The notes below the pieces were generated by a model. It worked only from the letters and a program-made list of their open reading frames with translations, made no database searches and was not told the origin of the DNA. Shown here piece after piece: positions 39,890 to 51,525 of a stretch of DNA of 64,000 nt (position 1 is its first letter; every line of letters begins with the position of its first letter). The translations under genes were made by a program, and so were the position numbers. Source of the DNA: Acanthornis magna (lineage: Eukaryota > Chordata > Aves > Passeriformes > Acanthizidae); the NCBI GenBank assembly GCA_036785705.1, contig JAWUZG010000018.1, forward strand, positions 6,173,501 to 6,237,500, written 5' to 3'.

Positions 39890-40045
39890 CAGACAGATAC
39901 CAGGAAAAGTTCCATAAGGTGAGTTGCCAACACTTGGAAGAGAATGCCTCTGGTGACTGCAGATCCCTGGGCACTTTTTAAAGCACCAGTGGAATATGGT
40001 TTTGTACAGAATGGCTGAGGTACAGCTGATCCTAGTTTAGAGCCA
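39890..40045 (+). mobile_element. Possible ancient CR1 3' remnant
   Basis: ACACTTGGAAGAGAATGCCT, GCAGATCCCTGGGCACTTTT and TAAAGCACCAGTGGAATATG follow the order of CR1 3' phrases (GAACACTGGAA..., CATCCCTGGAGGTATT...) with heavy divergence. A weak call. Confidence 0.3.
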
Positions 40046-40878
40046 AGAGGTTCACCAGATGGCCATTACCAGCTATATTTTACATGTGTATAGGCCTTAT
40101 TTTAAACCAGAACACCACAAATGGGAATTTAGCCCTCAAAAGAGCAAAAGTACTCAGCAACGCCTTTGGCTCAGCTTTTCTTCTACCCCTTTTAAACCAG
40201 ATATTCCTTTTACTCCTTTCAAGCTACAATCCTTCTTGTATACCTTGGTCTCCTGGCCCATTTGCATACACATTTTCAAAGCTCTTCTATGCTTTAGGCT
40301 TACATTATCATTTAGTTTTCCAGTCACTCTGCTTGCCAGCTTCTTTACCCTCCATTACCTTGTCTGATAGAATTTAGATTGCTTTTCCAGTATCTACTTC
40401 ACCGAACCATTTAAAAGTCATTCTTAACCACTCTTGTATTATTTCTACAGCAACTTTCATTTATTATTCTCAAAACCTCTTACATGTTGTACATACAAGT
40501 CTAAGATTACGAGGAGGAAAATATAGCTTAGGTAGAAGTTTGTTAGCAGTGGAATATTTTGTAGCTTTTTTAAAGCAGATGTTTCATCTATCAATAATAA
40601 CTTTTTATCTCGTCATGAGTACAAAAGACTTCCTGTGCATAAAACCATGAACACAATACTATAATAGGAACTTCTTGTTATTAACCTTGCACTGTATTTA
40701 GCATTTCTATTTAGTATTTTAATTGCTGTAGCAGCAGAGACCTGGGTGTTTTTGAAGCCTTCACTTGAAGATGGGTCTGAGGCACAAGAAAATATTGTCT
40801 CAATTGTCACTGTTATCACTTGATAAACAAAGCAATGGAGAAGGAGCATATACAGTATAAGTATATACTTACAGTACA

Positions 40879-40908
40879 TGTGTGTGTGTGTGTATATATA
40901 TATATATG
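40879..40908. repeat. (TG)n(TA)n microsatellite
   Basis: A run of TG dinucleotides passes directly into a run of TA dinucleotides, about 30 bp of pure alternating purine-pyrimidine. The next bases (TGTACTGCACAGG) are ordinary sequence. Confidence 0.95.
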
Positions 40909-41358
40909 TACTGCACAGGCCAGAGTATGGCATATACATGGCAGCACTGGTATGTATAATCTGGGAAGCATTTTGGCATGCATAACCTGGGGAACAGCAG
41001 TTACTCCAAGCAACTGGCCAGAGGCAGCTGTGGGCTCAGAAGTGAAAGGGATAAAGGCAGCAGAGGTTGAAGAAGTATCTGCTACAGAACCTGTCATATC
41101 CAGTGAAGAGAATCTGGCCATTCGGATGCTCTGAAAATCTTTAAAACTAGGAAACAGTGCATTAGATGAGATTAAAGGGTAAGGTTTCATCTTCCTGGAT
41201 GAACTGCACAGCTGATTGCAAGGTAAATGCCCTGTAAAGATCTTGTAAATGTCATGACAAGGTATTGAAACATTATTTTCCCCTAAGATGGTCACATTTT
41301 TAGGAAAGAAATTGAGAATTGATGCAAATACAGTTATCACTGTTGTGTTTACACTTTA

Positions 41359-41511
41359 CCCAGAGAACTTGTGGATGTCCCATCCTCAGAAGTGTTCAAG
41401 GCCAGGTTGGATGGGGCTCTGAGCAACCTGGTCTAGTGAAAGGTGTCCCAGCCCACGGTACGGGGGTTGGATAAAGTCCTTTCCAACCCAAACCATTCTA
41501 TGATCCTATGA
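41359..41511 (+). mobile_element. CR1 LINE 3' end
   Basis: CCAGAGAACTTGTGGATGTC, GTGTTCAAGGCCAGGTTGGA, TGGGGCTCTGAGCAACCTGG and CCTTTCCAACCCAAACCATT, ending TCTATGATCCTATGA, are the typical CR1 3' end with its terminal octamer repeat. 5'-truncated. Confidence 0.95.
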
Positions 41512-41559
41512 AATTCTGTGTACAGTGCTGATCTTCCCATTTCACAAAGGATACAACAG

Positions 41560-41830
41560 AACCTGAAGAAGGGAATGTCCAAGGATGACTGAAAGTATGA
41601 GCAACACCTGTATGAGAAGGGGCTAGTCAGACCCTTGAGCTTAGATGAAGAATAACTAAAGAGGAGTACAATATAGTTCTATGAAATAATTGGTAGGGAG
41701 AAAGTAGCTCATGAATTCAGCATGCAGAAGGGCTAAAATATATAAAAAGAAACATTGTTTAGTATAATTAAACTCCACATGAGATGATGTGGTAGCCAGA
41801 AGGATAAAGAGACAGTAGAGACAGGTAATG
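41560..41830 (+). mobile_element. Old CR1 LINE fragment (ORF2 C-terminal part)
   Basis: CAACACCTGTATGAGAAGGG, TTGAGCTTAGATGAAGAATA, ACTAAAGAGGAGTACAATAT and AGTTCTATGAAATAATTGG match the order of the old CR1 segment that encodes the ORF2 C-terminal 'YEERL...LSLEKRR...' stretch. The copy is frame-broken and clearly older than the CR1 end that lies just to its left. Confidence 0.5.
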
Positions 41831-42914
41831 GCACATTACGGCATTTGGGCACCATGGAGCAGACGAAACATGCAGCCAGGTCTGAAAGTCCCTGTGCTGC
41901 CATTTACAGAAAGACTGGATGGCACCAGGGAAAGATTACTCAGTATTTGCCCTGTTTCCTTTACTTGTCTCCAAACATCTGTTATTGGATATTGAGAGAA
42001 AGTGTTCTATTTATATCTCTCCGCTCTGTTTGTATCACCATTTTACCTTTTTTAATGCAAAGTAACTAAACTATAAAAGAAGAGCACAGGAGCAAACACA
42101 CCTTTCTATCCCCATTAACTACACTCAGATACAAAGCAATAATAACTAAATAACAACAAAGGCATGTGAAATTCAATGACTGACATGATGGCATTATCAA
42201 ACTAATCAGAAAACTACCAGAATTTTGTCCTAATGTTATTAATTTCATGAACTTTAACTGACTTTTGCATGACATTAAGTCAGCTATGTGAACATCTGGG
42301 GCCCAAGAAATTTGGTGCAAAAGCACCAAGCTTTAAGTCTCCCTCTTATGGAATATGTTATTTCACTAAAGGAAATGGTGCAAGATTGCTGGATTGCAAG
42401 AATTCATCATCTAGTCACAGAGGGATTTAGGAAAATGAAATTATTTCGTGTCTCAGAAACTGTGCAGGTAGACTGGAGTGTTCTGGACAAATAGGATTAA
42501 AGACATAATGGCAAAAACAGAACTGTAGAAAGAAATCTGTATCTGCTGGATAGATTATTATTAGTTACTAGATGTTTTCAGCAATAATTTTGGTTAAAAT
42601 TTATTGAACTCTTCCGAATGCATAGTGATGGTAAAATTCTAGTAATGTTCACCAGGAAAAAGGAGCTGCAAACTATCAGGTTTCTAAACACTCAATTCTA
42701 GCCTCATGCAGGATGACAACTTCAGTTTTAGACCTTTTGCTCACACCAATCTTCTCTATATTGCCTACTCTCCTAAAACACTACATGGCAACTCCCTGCT
42801 CCTTTGCTTTAAAACAAGGTGCAAAGTCTATTCCAGGTTGATTTGGGCAAAGTCTTGTCACTAACTGATAATACCAGAAATTACAGTCTCTACCATATAG
42901 CTAATACAAATCTG

Positions 42915-42952
42915 AATAGAAGTAAACTTGTTAAATAGAAGTAAACTTATTA
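42915..42952. repeat. 19-bp tandem duplication
   Basis: Two adjacent 19-bp copies starting AATAGAAGTAAACTT differ at one position (GTTA versus ATTA). Confidence 0.9.
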
Positions 42953-44799
42953 AAATCCTAGCTTTAAATCATGAAAACATGTATAATTAATTCCATAAAA
43001 AGAGAGCAGATTCTACTAAAATCAAATGCCCTCTCATCAGAGTCCTAGTGAATGTTCTGTTGCTTATGGTCTGCATATAACTTCATTTAATTGATTCTCT
43101 TTAGTAAAGCCTTTATTATCCTAAATTACAATCACAACATAGAAAAAGTGTTGAAATCTTTGATTGTACTCTATTTAATGACTACTGCTTCTGAAAAATA
43201 TCTCCTTTTTTGTTTGAATTACACCTTCTGAGTATGAAATTCAGAATTTTTTATTCACAGCTACACCCTCAGCTTACAGTTAAATTATGTAGTCCAGTCT
43301 CTTTCAATAATGAACCAAAATACACTATTCTAGTAAGGCTGAGAAACTGAATTACACAAATTGAAGTCCTAGTGGTTTGGGGTTTAGTCAGGTTGTTCAG
43401 CACAAATGGAAAGAAAACACCAAACCCCTCAAAAGATAGCTATCACACTTCAGACAGACAAATGACAAAGTTATAAAGCTTAGGAACACAGGATCAATAT
43501 GGTTCCATCTCCTGGAAAAAGTCTGTATTAAATATTTACATTCTGAAAGCATCATGATGTAGCTGATTTCTGTGAGTTTGAAAAATGGATCAAACATAAG
43601 GATCTGAGTGTTGTATCTAAAAGTATGCTCTTAAAATATGTGGGAGGTGATAAGCACAGGATTCTTAGGGAGGCTGAGATATCTGCATTGAGCTTCTTGC
43701 AACAGAAACTCTCCTTTACAAATAAATAAATTAGAATTTTTTTTCAATAGTTTTTAAGGACATTGAGAACTTTTACAATTTCAACAATTATTTCTTGTAT
43801 ATTCAAAAGGTTGTCTAGTTTAAACTTAAGCAATTCCAGAAAAAGTGTCAGAAAAAACAGTTTTTCCCAGACAAAGCCTTCCAGTTATAAACCACAATCA
43901 AAACCATGTTTTAGTGAGCTCCCCTAATTTAAAATATGTACTTCAACAACTACTAGCATTTAGAAAACAAAGGATGGATGGACACTGATGCCTGAGCACA
44001 TTTGAATCAAAGCTATTCCAACACTAACAGGTTATGCCTCACTCACCAGCCAACCTGTTCTCATAAAACATGCAGGAATTCTGCATGATTCTGGTGATTT
44101 AAGCATAACTATTGGTGAAGCCAGACCTGGAAGTGTCTTTCCCTAGGAAAGAGTCTGTTATTATTTATTGTTGCTAAATGACAAAAAAACTTACTGTTGC
44201 TGCTCAAAGGACAAAGGAAGCTAAAACCACAAGTGGAACATCCATCTGCAAAAACACACCATTGTCTAGAAAAATAGAGTAGATATAGCTGCAAGAAATA
44301 AGAAAGAAAGGAGCAGGGGGGGGAAGATTATTCCTAATATGTAAGAATCTGACCCTCAAGGAAGGAGCTTCTTGCTATTGTGAGAGTGGTTGTGGAAGAA
44401 AGTCAGGGTATGGTGCTTCACTCCTTTCTCTGTCCCTCCACAAAGGTACCGTGGGTGTGAGGAAAGCAGAGGACGAGGGGGGCACAGAATATTGGTCAGA
44501 TGTATCCAGCAGATCCCTTCTTTCACATTATGGCTGCATATGGTACTGGCATTCTTCTTAGGTCAATTTGTAGCATTCTCTTGACTTAAATCTCTGAATG
44601 AAAGCAAATTATTTTCAGCAGTTATAAAATCAGAGGGACAATTCTTGTTGCAATGGTACCTACTGAAATCAAAAGCAACTCGGTTGGAGGTACACTATAG
44701 AAATACAGCTCCTCAAGACCTTGAGATCTTCACACTCCATGATGAGTAAAAGAGGGAAGTAATAAATAACTCATATTCCACAAAAAAAACAAACCCAAA

Positions 44800-44845
44800 T
44801 AAACACAAACTAACCAAACAAAACAAACAAACAAACAAATAAAAC
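44800..44845. repeat. (CAAA)n-rich simple repeat
   Basis: Imperfect AAAC/CAAA repeats (ACAAACAAACAAACAAAT) sit within an A-rich stretch. It could be a decayed poly-A or a slippage-derived repeat; no retrogene is recognisable beside it. Confidence 0.8.
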
Positions 44846-46884
44846 TGAAAATGCATTTAAATTTTTTTTTAAAAAGTTTTCCTATAAACTGCAGGGGAAA
44901 ATTTCTTAAAATCCCTGTTCCTTGGTATAAGGAATAGTTGATTCTGTAATTTATAATCACAAAACAGGCCATAATAAACAAAAGACAAATAAAGATAAAT
45001 TTCTGCTGATATTTTATTTCCTTCTTTTAAAAATGCTGATGAATTCTGAGTTCCATGCAGAATATTTATCAGCAGAACCAAGAAGTCTGAAAGCATGAAA
45101 GCTGCTCAAGTGCTGCAACATGTTGGCCTTACGCAGAAGACCGCTGAGTGATGTGAATGCTATGATCAATTTGACAGTTTGCAGACATATTGAGCAGCAG
45201 CAAGACTGAATTAGAATTTTAAAATACCTCACTAGAAACTGTAGCTACAGCATTTGCTGTGCAGTGAGCCAATCGGAAGACAAACTGGTAAAAAACAAGA
45301 CAAACAAAACTGTACTAGCTGGCTGATAACGCATCAGCTACAGAAACAATGTAAGAAGGAGAAATGCAGAAAGACAGCTGGATTTTGCTTATTCAGTATA
45401 GTAAATCAATCTTTCAGTGTCATGAAAAATTACGAGTTTGGGTACCTGTGCTTTGCATAATTAATACGCAAATAATTAATTATGAACAGAGTACAGAAGG
45501 TGAACGGAGTACGTGGAGTTACGAGCACTGAAAGAACAAATCTCAGTTTGTGTTGTATAGCCAGGTCCCTCTGTGGATTCAAACCTACAGAAGACTGGGA
45601 CACAGGAATGACACTCATAAGCTCAGCAGGTCTCTTTCAGTATCAGTGGTTTAGCATTTTAGAATTTATTTATCTGACACAGACATTTTTATCATTACCC
45701 ACCTCTCCCATGATGCCTAGAAGAAATGAGCTAACATGTAATTAAGATAAATAGTTGTTTCCTTACTTAAACTAGCAAAAATGTGTGCCCTGATACACTC
45801 ATGTGTGTACTGTGCGCATGGCATGGTCACTTGTTTTGGATGTTTTTATGTTTCTCCTCTTCAACCCCAGACTGTAGAAGCCAGACACCTTGCTACCAGC
45901 CTCATGCAGCATTAAAGAGAGAAAAGCCCTGGTCCTCTGCAGCTCCTCCACGTAAAACAGACATTATTGATAGTGGTGATCAGTGCCAGAGTCCTGAACA
46001 ACTCCAGCACCAAGACAGAATCATGCTGTTGCAATGCCACATATCTAGGATGTCTTGGATGAACTGACTGCCACAAGCAGGGAACACAGGGCATGAATGC
46101 TGAATTTGTAAGTAACAATTGATGATCTCTGGTAAGACCTATCATGACAAGTTGACTCATGTATTTGGTGAAGATTCTTTTATAATCACAGAAAGTATCT
46201 AATAAACCCTCAAGGTTTTTTATTGCTGTGCACTTGAAACTTCTGGAAGCGATAAATTCTTGTTTTCCATCACATCATTCAGCTGTTTAGATAAAATGTA
46301 TGCAATTAAAAAGAAGTTAGATGTATACTACTAGGCAAAAATATTTTTTATTTTATTCTTGTATCTAATATATATGTACATATATTAGATATATCAATCT
46401 ACTACATATCTACCCCCTGTATCAATCTAAAATTATATGTAACTACTCATATATTGTCAATTTGTGTATGCAGTGTATTGTGTTCTTTCAGTCTTCGAAT
46501 ACACTGAGTACATTCTTGCCATGGAATGAGATTTTCATATCTATATGCACATCAGGACTCAACCAGGCTGTACATTGTTTTGTTCCTGCACAGAGGTACA
46601 TTTTTTGTCCATTTCAAGTATTTTGAGGAAAAGGGATGTAATTTTCTTCAGATTTTTCTCATCCTGCACTCTTGAACATATCTCAGCATGTTAGTTATTC
46701 ATGCTAATTGCAGCTAATGAAGCTACAATTCTCAGGCATTGTTGCTTCCTAATCAGGATGCATTATCCCTGCTGGATCCTTCGGCCATGGCTGCAGCCAC
46801 CAGCACATCTCTAGCTGAGTCTGCTTAGGCTCTTAAGGGAACGATAAAACATATTTGTCTGACTCAGTGACCCAAGGAGCATTG

Positions 46885-47347
46885 ACCTATTGTCAGAGGA
46901 AGGCAATGAAGATGCTGAGAGGGCTGGAGCACCTCTGCTATGAAGACATGCTAAGAAAGCTGGGATTGGTCAGCCTGGGCAAAAGAAGATTCTGAGGAGA
47001 CAGCACCTTCCAGTACTTAAGGGGGACCTTTAAGGGAACTAGAAAGGAACTTTTGGCAAGGGCATGTAGTGATAGCACAAGGGGAAATGGCCTTAAGAAG
47101 AAAAAGTTCCTATTACGTACTAGGAAAAAAATCTCTACAGTGAGGGTGGTGAGACACTGGCACAGGCTGTCCAGAGAAGGTGTGGATGTTCCATCCCTGA
47201 GCGTGTTCAAGGCGGCCAGGCTGGATGGGGCTTTGAGCAACCCCATCTAGTGGAAGGAGTCCCTGCCCGTGGCAGGGGGGTTGGAACAAGATGATCTTTA
47301 CCATTCTTTCCAAAACAAACCATTCTAGGAGTCTACGATTTCTATGA
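46885..47347 (+). mobile_element. CR1 LINE 3' portion with ORF2 C-terminus and 3' UTR
   Basis: About 460 bp of sense CR1. It starts near AATGAAGATGCTGAGAGGGC and includes a broken ORF2 C-terminus, partly open at 47053-47250 (ending VRVVRHWHRLSREGVDVPSL, the conserved CR1 terminal motif). It then has the 3' UTR phrases CCCTGCCCGTGGCAGGGGGG and AACCATTCTAGGAGTCTACG. Frameshifts break the reading upstream, so the copy is dead. Confidence 0.95.
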
Positions 47348-50154
47348 AAACACACTTCCCTGCCCTTCCCCAGGACCTTCTTAGAATCCATAATGCAGAG
47401 TGAGCATCAGTGTCAGCTTTCTCACTCCCAGCCCACCACTCAAAGACACCTGCACAGGCTCTAGTTCATGCCAGTCTTGGCCTCTTGGTGAAGATTTCCT
47501 AAAAATACATCAATTATGCAAAAATTGCCAAATGATACCACCACAAATTCTGTTCCCATTGGTGAAAATTTTTGTTCATTCTCATATCAAACTGCCTTAG
47601 AACTGAAAGATATCGCATGCATTCACCAGTCCACTCAGCAATCCAACACACGAGGATTTTAACACAGACACAGTTCACTATACATTAATCCTGTCTGAAT
47701 TAATTAGACACAGATAAATTCTAAATTAATTAGAAGCTTTCCGGAAAGAGACAGGAGCAGTACTGTAAACAGATTGAATACAAAAGCTTCTGATCAACAT
47801 GCAACCACAAATAAAAAAGCAAACCATGTGTAGGATTATGGAAAAAGGAGGGGAAAACATGATTTCTTGAGATTCTTAGACTTAATTTTTGTAATGGATT
47901 GATATAAAAAAATTATTTTACCATGCCATCTTATTCTAATCATTAGTATGTCTTCAGCTGAAATAGTGCATTTAGTTCTGGGCGTCTTACTCTTCTCTAT
48001 TATCTTTGAAAATAAGTGCTTCAGCAAGATGTCAACAAGAAGAGACATATGATGGACATATATAATCAATGGTATAGCCACAGTCAGCCAAGATTTGGTA
48101 TACCTTCACTCAGGGATGTAGTGAAGGTAAAAGGCAAAAGTATTTTAAATATAAAAATTGTCAGTTAACCTCCGAAACTCATCACCATCAGGCATCAAAA
48201 ACAAAACTTAAATATTTATAGAAACAGGATGAACACACCATTTACATAGCAGGAGTAAAAAAAAAACATTTAACCTCATGTTTGGGTGGATTTCTCACTG
48301 ACAGCCATTACAAAAATGCCTCTCCCACAGGAACATCACTGTGTGATTTTAGAGAAGAGTTTCTCAAATCTCACTGTGGAACAGGCCATTGTCAGACCTG
48401 GGATACCAGACTAGAGACATGATATTTTGACATACATGCCAATTCTTGTGTTCATATATTTCATTGTTCACTAAAGTGATAGTTCATTTAGACTAGGTTA
48501 TTAGTTATCTTCAGCAACCTGGCAGAAGATAAAAGAAATATCAGCAACTTTGTCCTTTTTAACCCATTGTCAAACAGCAAGAGGCCCAGAGCAGCATCAG
48601 CCTGTTAAGGCAATTATATGTTCAAACTGCCTCCAAGACCAGGACACGATTCACTGATGAGGCAGCACCCTTCTGGTCCTAAATCACTAAATGCATATTG
48701 TACCGGAAAAGCATAGTATTTCATAATATTAAAGGATAATAATTAATATTCATAAGGACCACAATCTCCATTCAAGAAAGTCAACATCAGTTATGCTTGA
48801 ATATCCATTGGTTTGATTCTGCATGCAAGGCACATACATAGAACTCTACACCTTTACATCTGAGCCCACAAAAAGTGATGCAGTGATGCTTGACAGAGCC
48901 TGAGCCACTGGCAAGACATCTGTGCTTATTAAAAGCAAGAAAATAATAAATTCATATTAATTTTTTTGTTTGATCAGAATTTGAATTTCATATTAGTTAT
49001 GTTTGTTCAAATTTAGAAGCATCTGTCATCCAAAACAACCAATCAATATTTTATTCATCACAAACCATTTAAATCCATTGAGAAACAACCTAAAGTAACA
49101 GCACAGAATTTTAAAGCGTTACAATTAAAAATACAGCTCAGCATTTTCAGTCTAAATTAATGGTCTTCTGAGGGCTTTTTTTGTTGTTTCTTCATTGTCG
49201 TTCATATCCAAAGATGAACTGCTTTTGTTGGCTCAGTTTTCTTACGGTGATCAGTTTATTTTTATGTACTTACAGTTAAAAATACAGAGAAGGTGTTATC
49301 AGGAGTAAGAAGGAAGAAATACCAAAAAAAAGCAAAAGATCATTCATAGTCTCAGGCTGGTTAACCACCATATAAGTGAACACGGCGCTGCAGTGGATGG
49401 GATTTCCTGCAGAGTAACTTAGCATTTCAATATATAGAAGAACATTTCGATTCAGCTTTAACTGCTGAGTAAGCCTTGTGCCACTAAGGAATCACTGAAA
49501 ACATAATCATCAGGCTCCTGCCACTGAATCTTTCTTCTATTTCCCATCTTGTCACAGAAATTTCTATCTTTGAATAGTGAGACTGTCTGAAAAGTAAAGA
49601 AAGCTATGCTGCTGCCTTTGAATTACTGACAATTTGTAGCTATGCTGATTGCCACAGATTTTAATGATAATTTGAATTGCCACATAGAAAACCTTAAATA
49701 ACCATTACTTTTGTTATGCAATTGCATTCTTTACTTAGTTAATTTTCATTGTTGGCATGCATTGTTATTTTCTCTTTTCTGACAAAAATAAAGACCTTAT
49801 TTGAGTAATACACAATTGTTTAGACTCTTCAGGGTCTTAGAGTCAGATTCCTGTGAATAGCATTTGTCCTGTTTATTAAATGTCTGCTTCTTTGTAATTT
49901 CTGTCAAACAAAATTAGGATCTTAAATTTTGATTCATCCCAAATGCATGACACAGCAGTTGAAGCTATTTTATGATAAGCAAAAATCTTCAGTCTTCTGT
50001 ATATCTGAAATGTCAACTCATATTTTCTTTACAAAACTTCCTAATTGATAAAGAAGGCTTTCCTAACCTAAAATTAGCAAACCAATCCAATTGTCTGTTA
50101 TTCCTGTTGTCACCAAATGTTTAATTAGTAGACCTGATCATCCTATGTTTCAGT

Positions 50155-50650
50155 GTGAAATACTCTCTGAGTGTTAGTTGAATGCTCTCTCCCTAGATTA
50201 TGTTAATTCTCCAATGTTGATTGGCCTTGACCTGGTCCCTCACTCCGTCCCTCCCTTCTCCCCACTGGTTGTTGTTGTATCTCCCTGCCTTCTCCCCAAC
50301 CCTATTGGCCCTGCATCTCTATATGAATGGTCACTCAGGGTCATTCAGTCCCTTCCACTGACACCATTGACAATAAACCATCTGTGGAACCCCACACGAC
50401 TGAGCTCTCTGAGTTCTTTGGTAACGCATGAGCTATCCAGAGCCCTTGGGTGAGTGTGTGTGTGTGCCATCCACCAGCACAGGCGAGAGAAGGCTCTGCC
50501 TGCACAGTACCAAGGCTGTAGTGATCTCTATAAGCCATAGAGACACTTCCAGTAAATGCAGAGGCTATTCCACTCCACCACCGCTCTGCGTTAATCCTAT
50601 CAACAGTTTGAGAGAAAACCAACTTTTCCTGCTGTGTCAGCACAGGTCAA
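50155..50650 (+). mobile_element. Probable solo LTR of an endogenous retrovirus
   Basis: This pyrimidine-rich stretch shows LTR-like layout: a reverse CCAAT motif (CTATTGG near 50303), a TATA-like CTCTATATGAAT at 50317-50328, an AATAAA signal at 50372-50377 and a GT-rich run at 50452-50467, as in U3-R-U5. The segment around CTCCCCAACCCTATTGGCCC to GGAACCCCACACGACTGAGC resembles avian ERV LTRs I have seen. Neither TG/CA ends nor a target-site duplication could be fixed, so the limits are approximate. No retroviral coding sequence is nearby, so recombination to a solo LTR is the likely history. Confidence 0.5.
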
Positions 50651-51392
50651 TTTCTCAGCTTTCTATTAAATAATTTTTGAACTGAACTATTTGAAAAGGC
50701 CAAAATAAGGCAGCATTTCTTTGTATCTGCAGAAAAAACCTAAACCTGTATTCTAGCCCCAATAACCTATGGTTTCAAACACTTACTCAGTGACTGCAGT
50801 GGTTTGACTACTGAGAATATTAACAACAATATAATATACCTTTATAGAATAAAAATAACTAAATATTAACTAGAAGTATTTTTATTAATATCACAACTTA
50901 TTATATACTTATGTTTTAAATGTGGGGTTTAAGATGCATTTTCAAAAGCAAATAATTTTAACTTCTTTTTAATAACTGAAATTACTTGTGTTTTATTCTA
51001 CTTTATCATTACAAGCAAGCTTCATAAATAACTTAGTAGAATTGATTTTTCATTATTACACAGGCCAAGAAAGAGGAAGAAACACACTTTCACACAGTAT
51101 AAAGTAATAAACATGACCATATTCCTGAGTCCTCAGCATGTGCCTTGTTGGACCTTCTTGGGAGTCTGAAGCAGCAAGACATGGTGGACCAAAATAATAA
51201 GACAGGAAAAAAAGAGTAATATTGTGTAAGAGACCAAGCTTCAGCAAAGACAGACTGCAACACAAGAAAATGCTTATAAAGAAAAAAAAAGCAATATTGA
51301 AGAAAGAGTTGTCTCAGAAAAGAAGAAAAGGAGCAAATTTCAAAGTGGTCAACAGCAATCAAACATCAAGGCATACTTGCCATATGGGCCTT

Positions 51393-51525
51393 TATCACAG
51401 AATTGTCTGAGTTGGAAGGAGCCCAGAAGGATTCTTGAGGCCAGCTCTTAAGTGAATGAGCCACACAGGGACCGATCCCACAACCTTGGCATTGTTAGCA
51501 CTGTGCTCTGACTGACGGAGCTAAA
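51393..51525 (-). mobile_element. tRNA-Ile-derived SINE with CR1-like tail (TguSINE1-like)
   Basis: Read on the minus strand the head is TTAGCTCCGTCAGTCAGAGC, then ACAGTGCTAACAATGCCAAG, then GTTGTGGGATCGGTCCC. These match the D arm, anticodon arm and B-box region of tRNA-Ile. A linker follows, and then a tail GGGCTCCTTCCAACTCAGAC ending ATTCTGTGATA, the CR1 3' end. A tRNA-Ile head on a CR1 tail is the architecture described for TguSINE1 in zebra finch. Only the head region is tRNA-like; it is not a functional tRNA gene because the acceptor stem and 3' half are replaced. Confidence 0.8.

Larger units (their letters stand above)
35167..46884. other. Upstream flank with scattered CR1, no gene recognised
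   Basis: Mostly unique AT-rich DNA with short A-rich runs (for example near 36450-36480), a C-rich run near 39465-39478, the TG/TA microsatellite, and the CR1 pieces listed separately. The open frame at 41340-40816 (174 codons, minus strand) crosses the microsatellite and shows no family resemblance, so I treat it as chance. Confidence 0.6.

Noticed and set aside
40816..41340. 174-codon minus-strand open frame
   Set aside because: It crosses the TG/TA microsatellite (HIYIYTHTHT stretch), has no recognisable domain or splice context, and is explained by chance.
47053..47250. A short protein gene on the plus strand
   Set aside because: VRVVRHWHRLSREGVDVPSL is the conserved CR1 ORF2 end motif; it is a dead LINE copy.
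51440..51525. A tRNA-Ile gene on the minus strand
   Set aside because: Only the 5' two-thirds is tRNA-like. The 3' acceptor stem is replaced by a linker and CR1 tail, so it is a SINE head.
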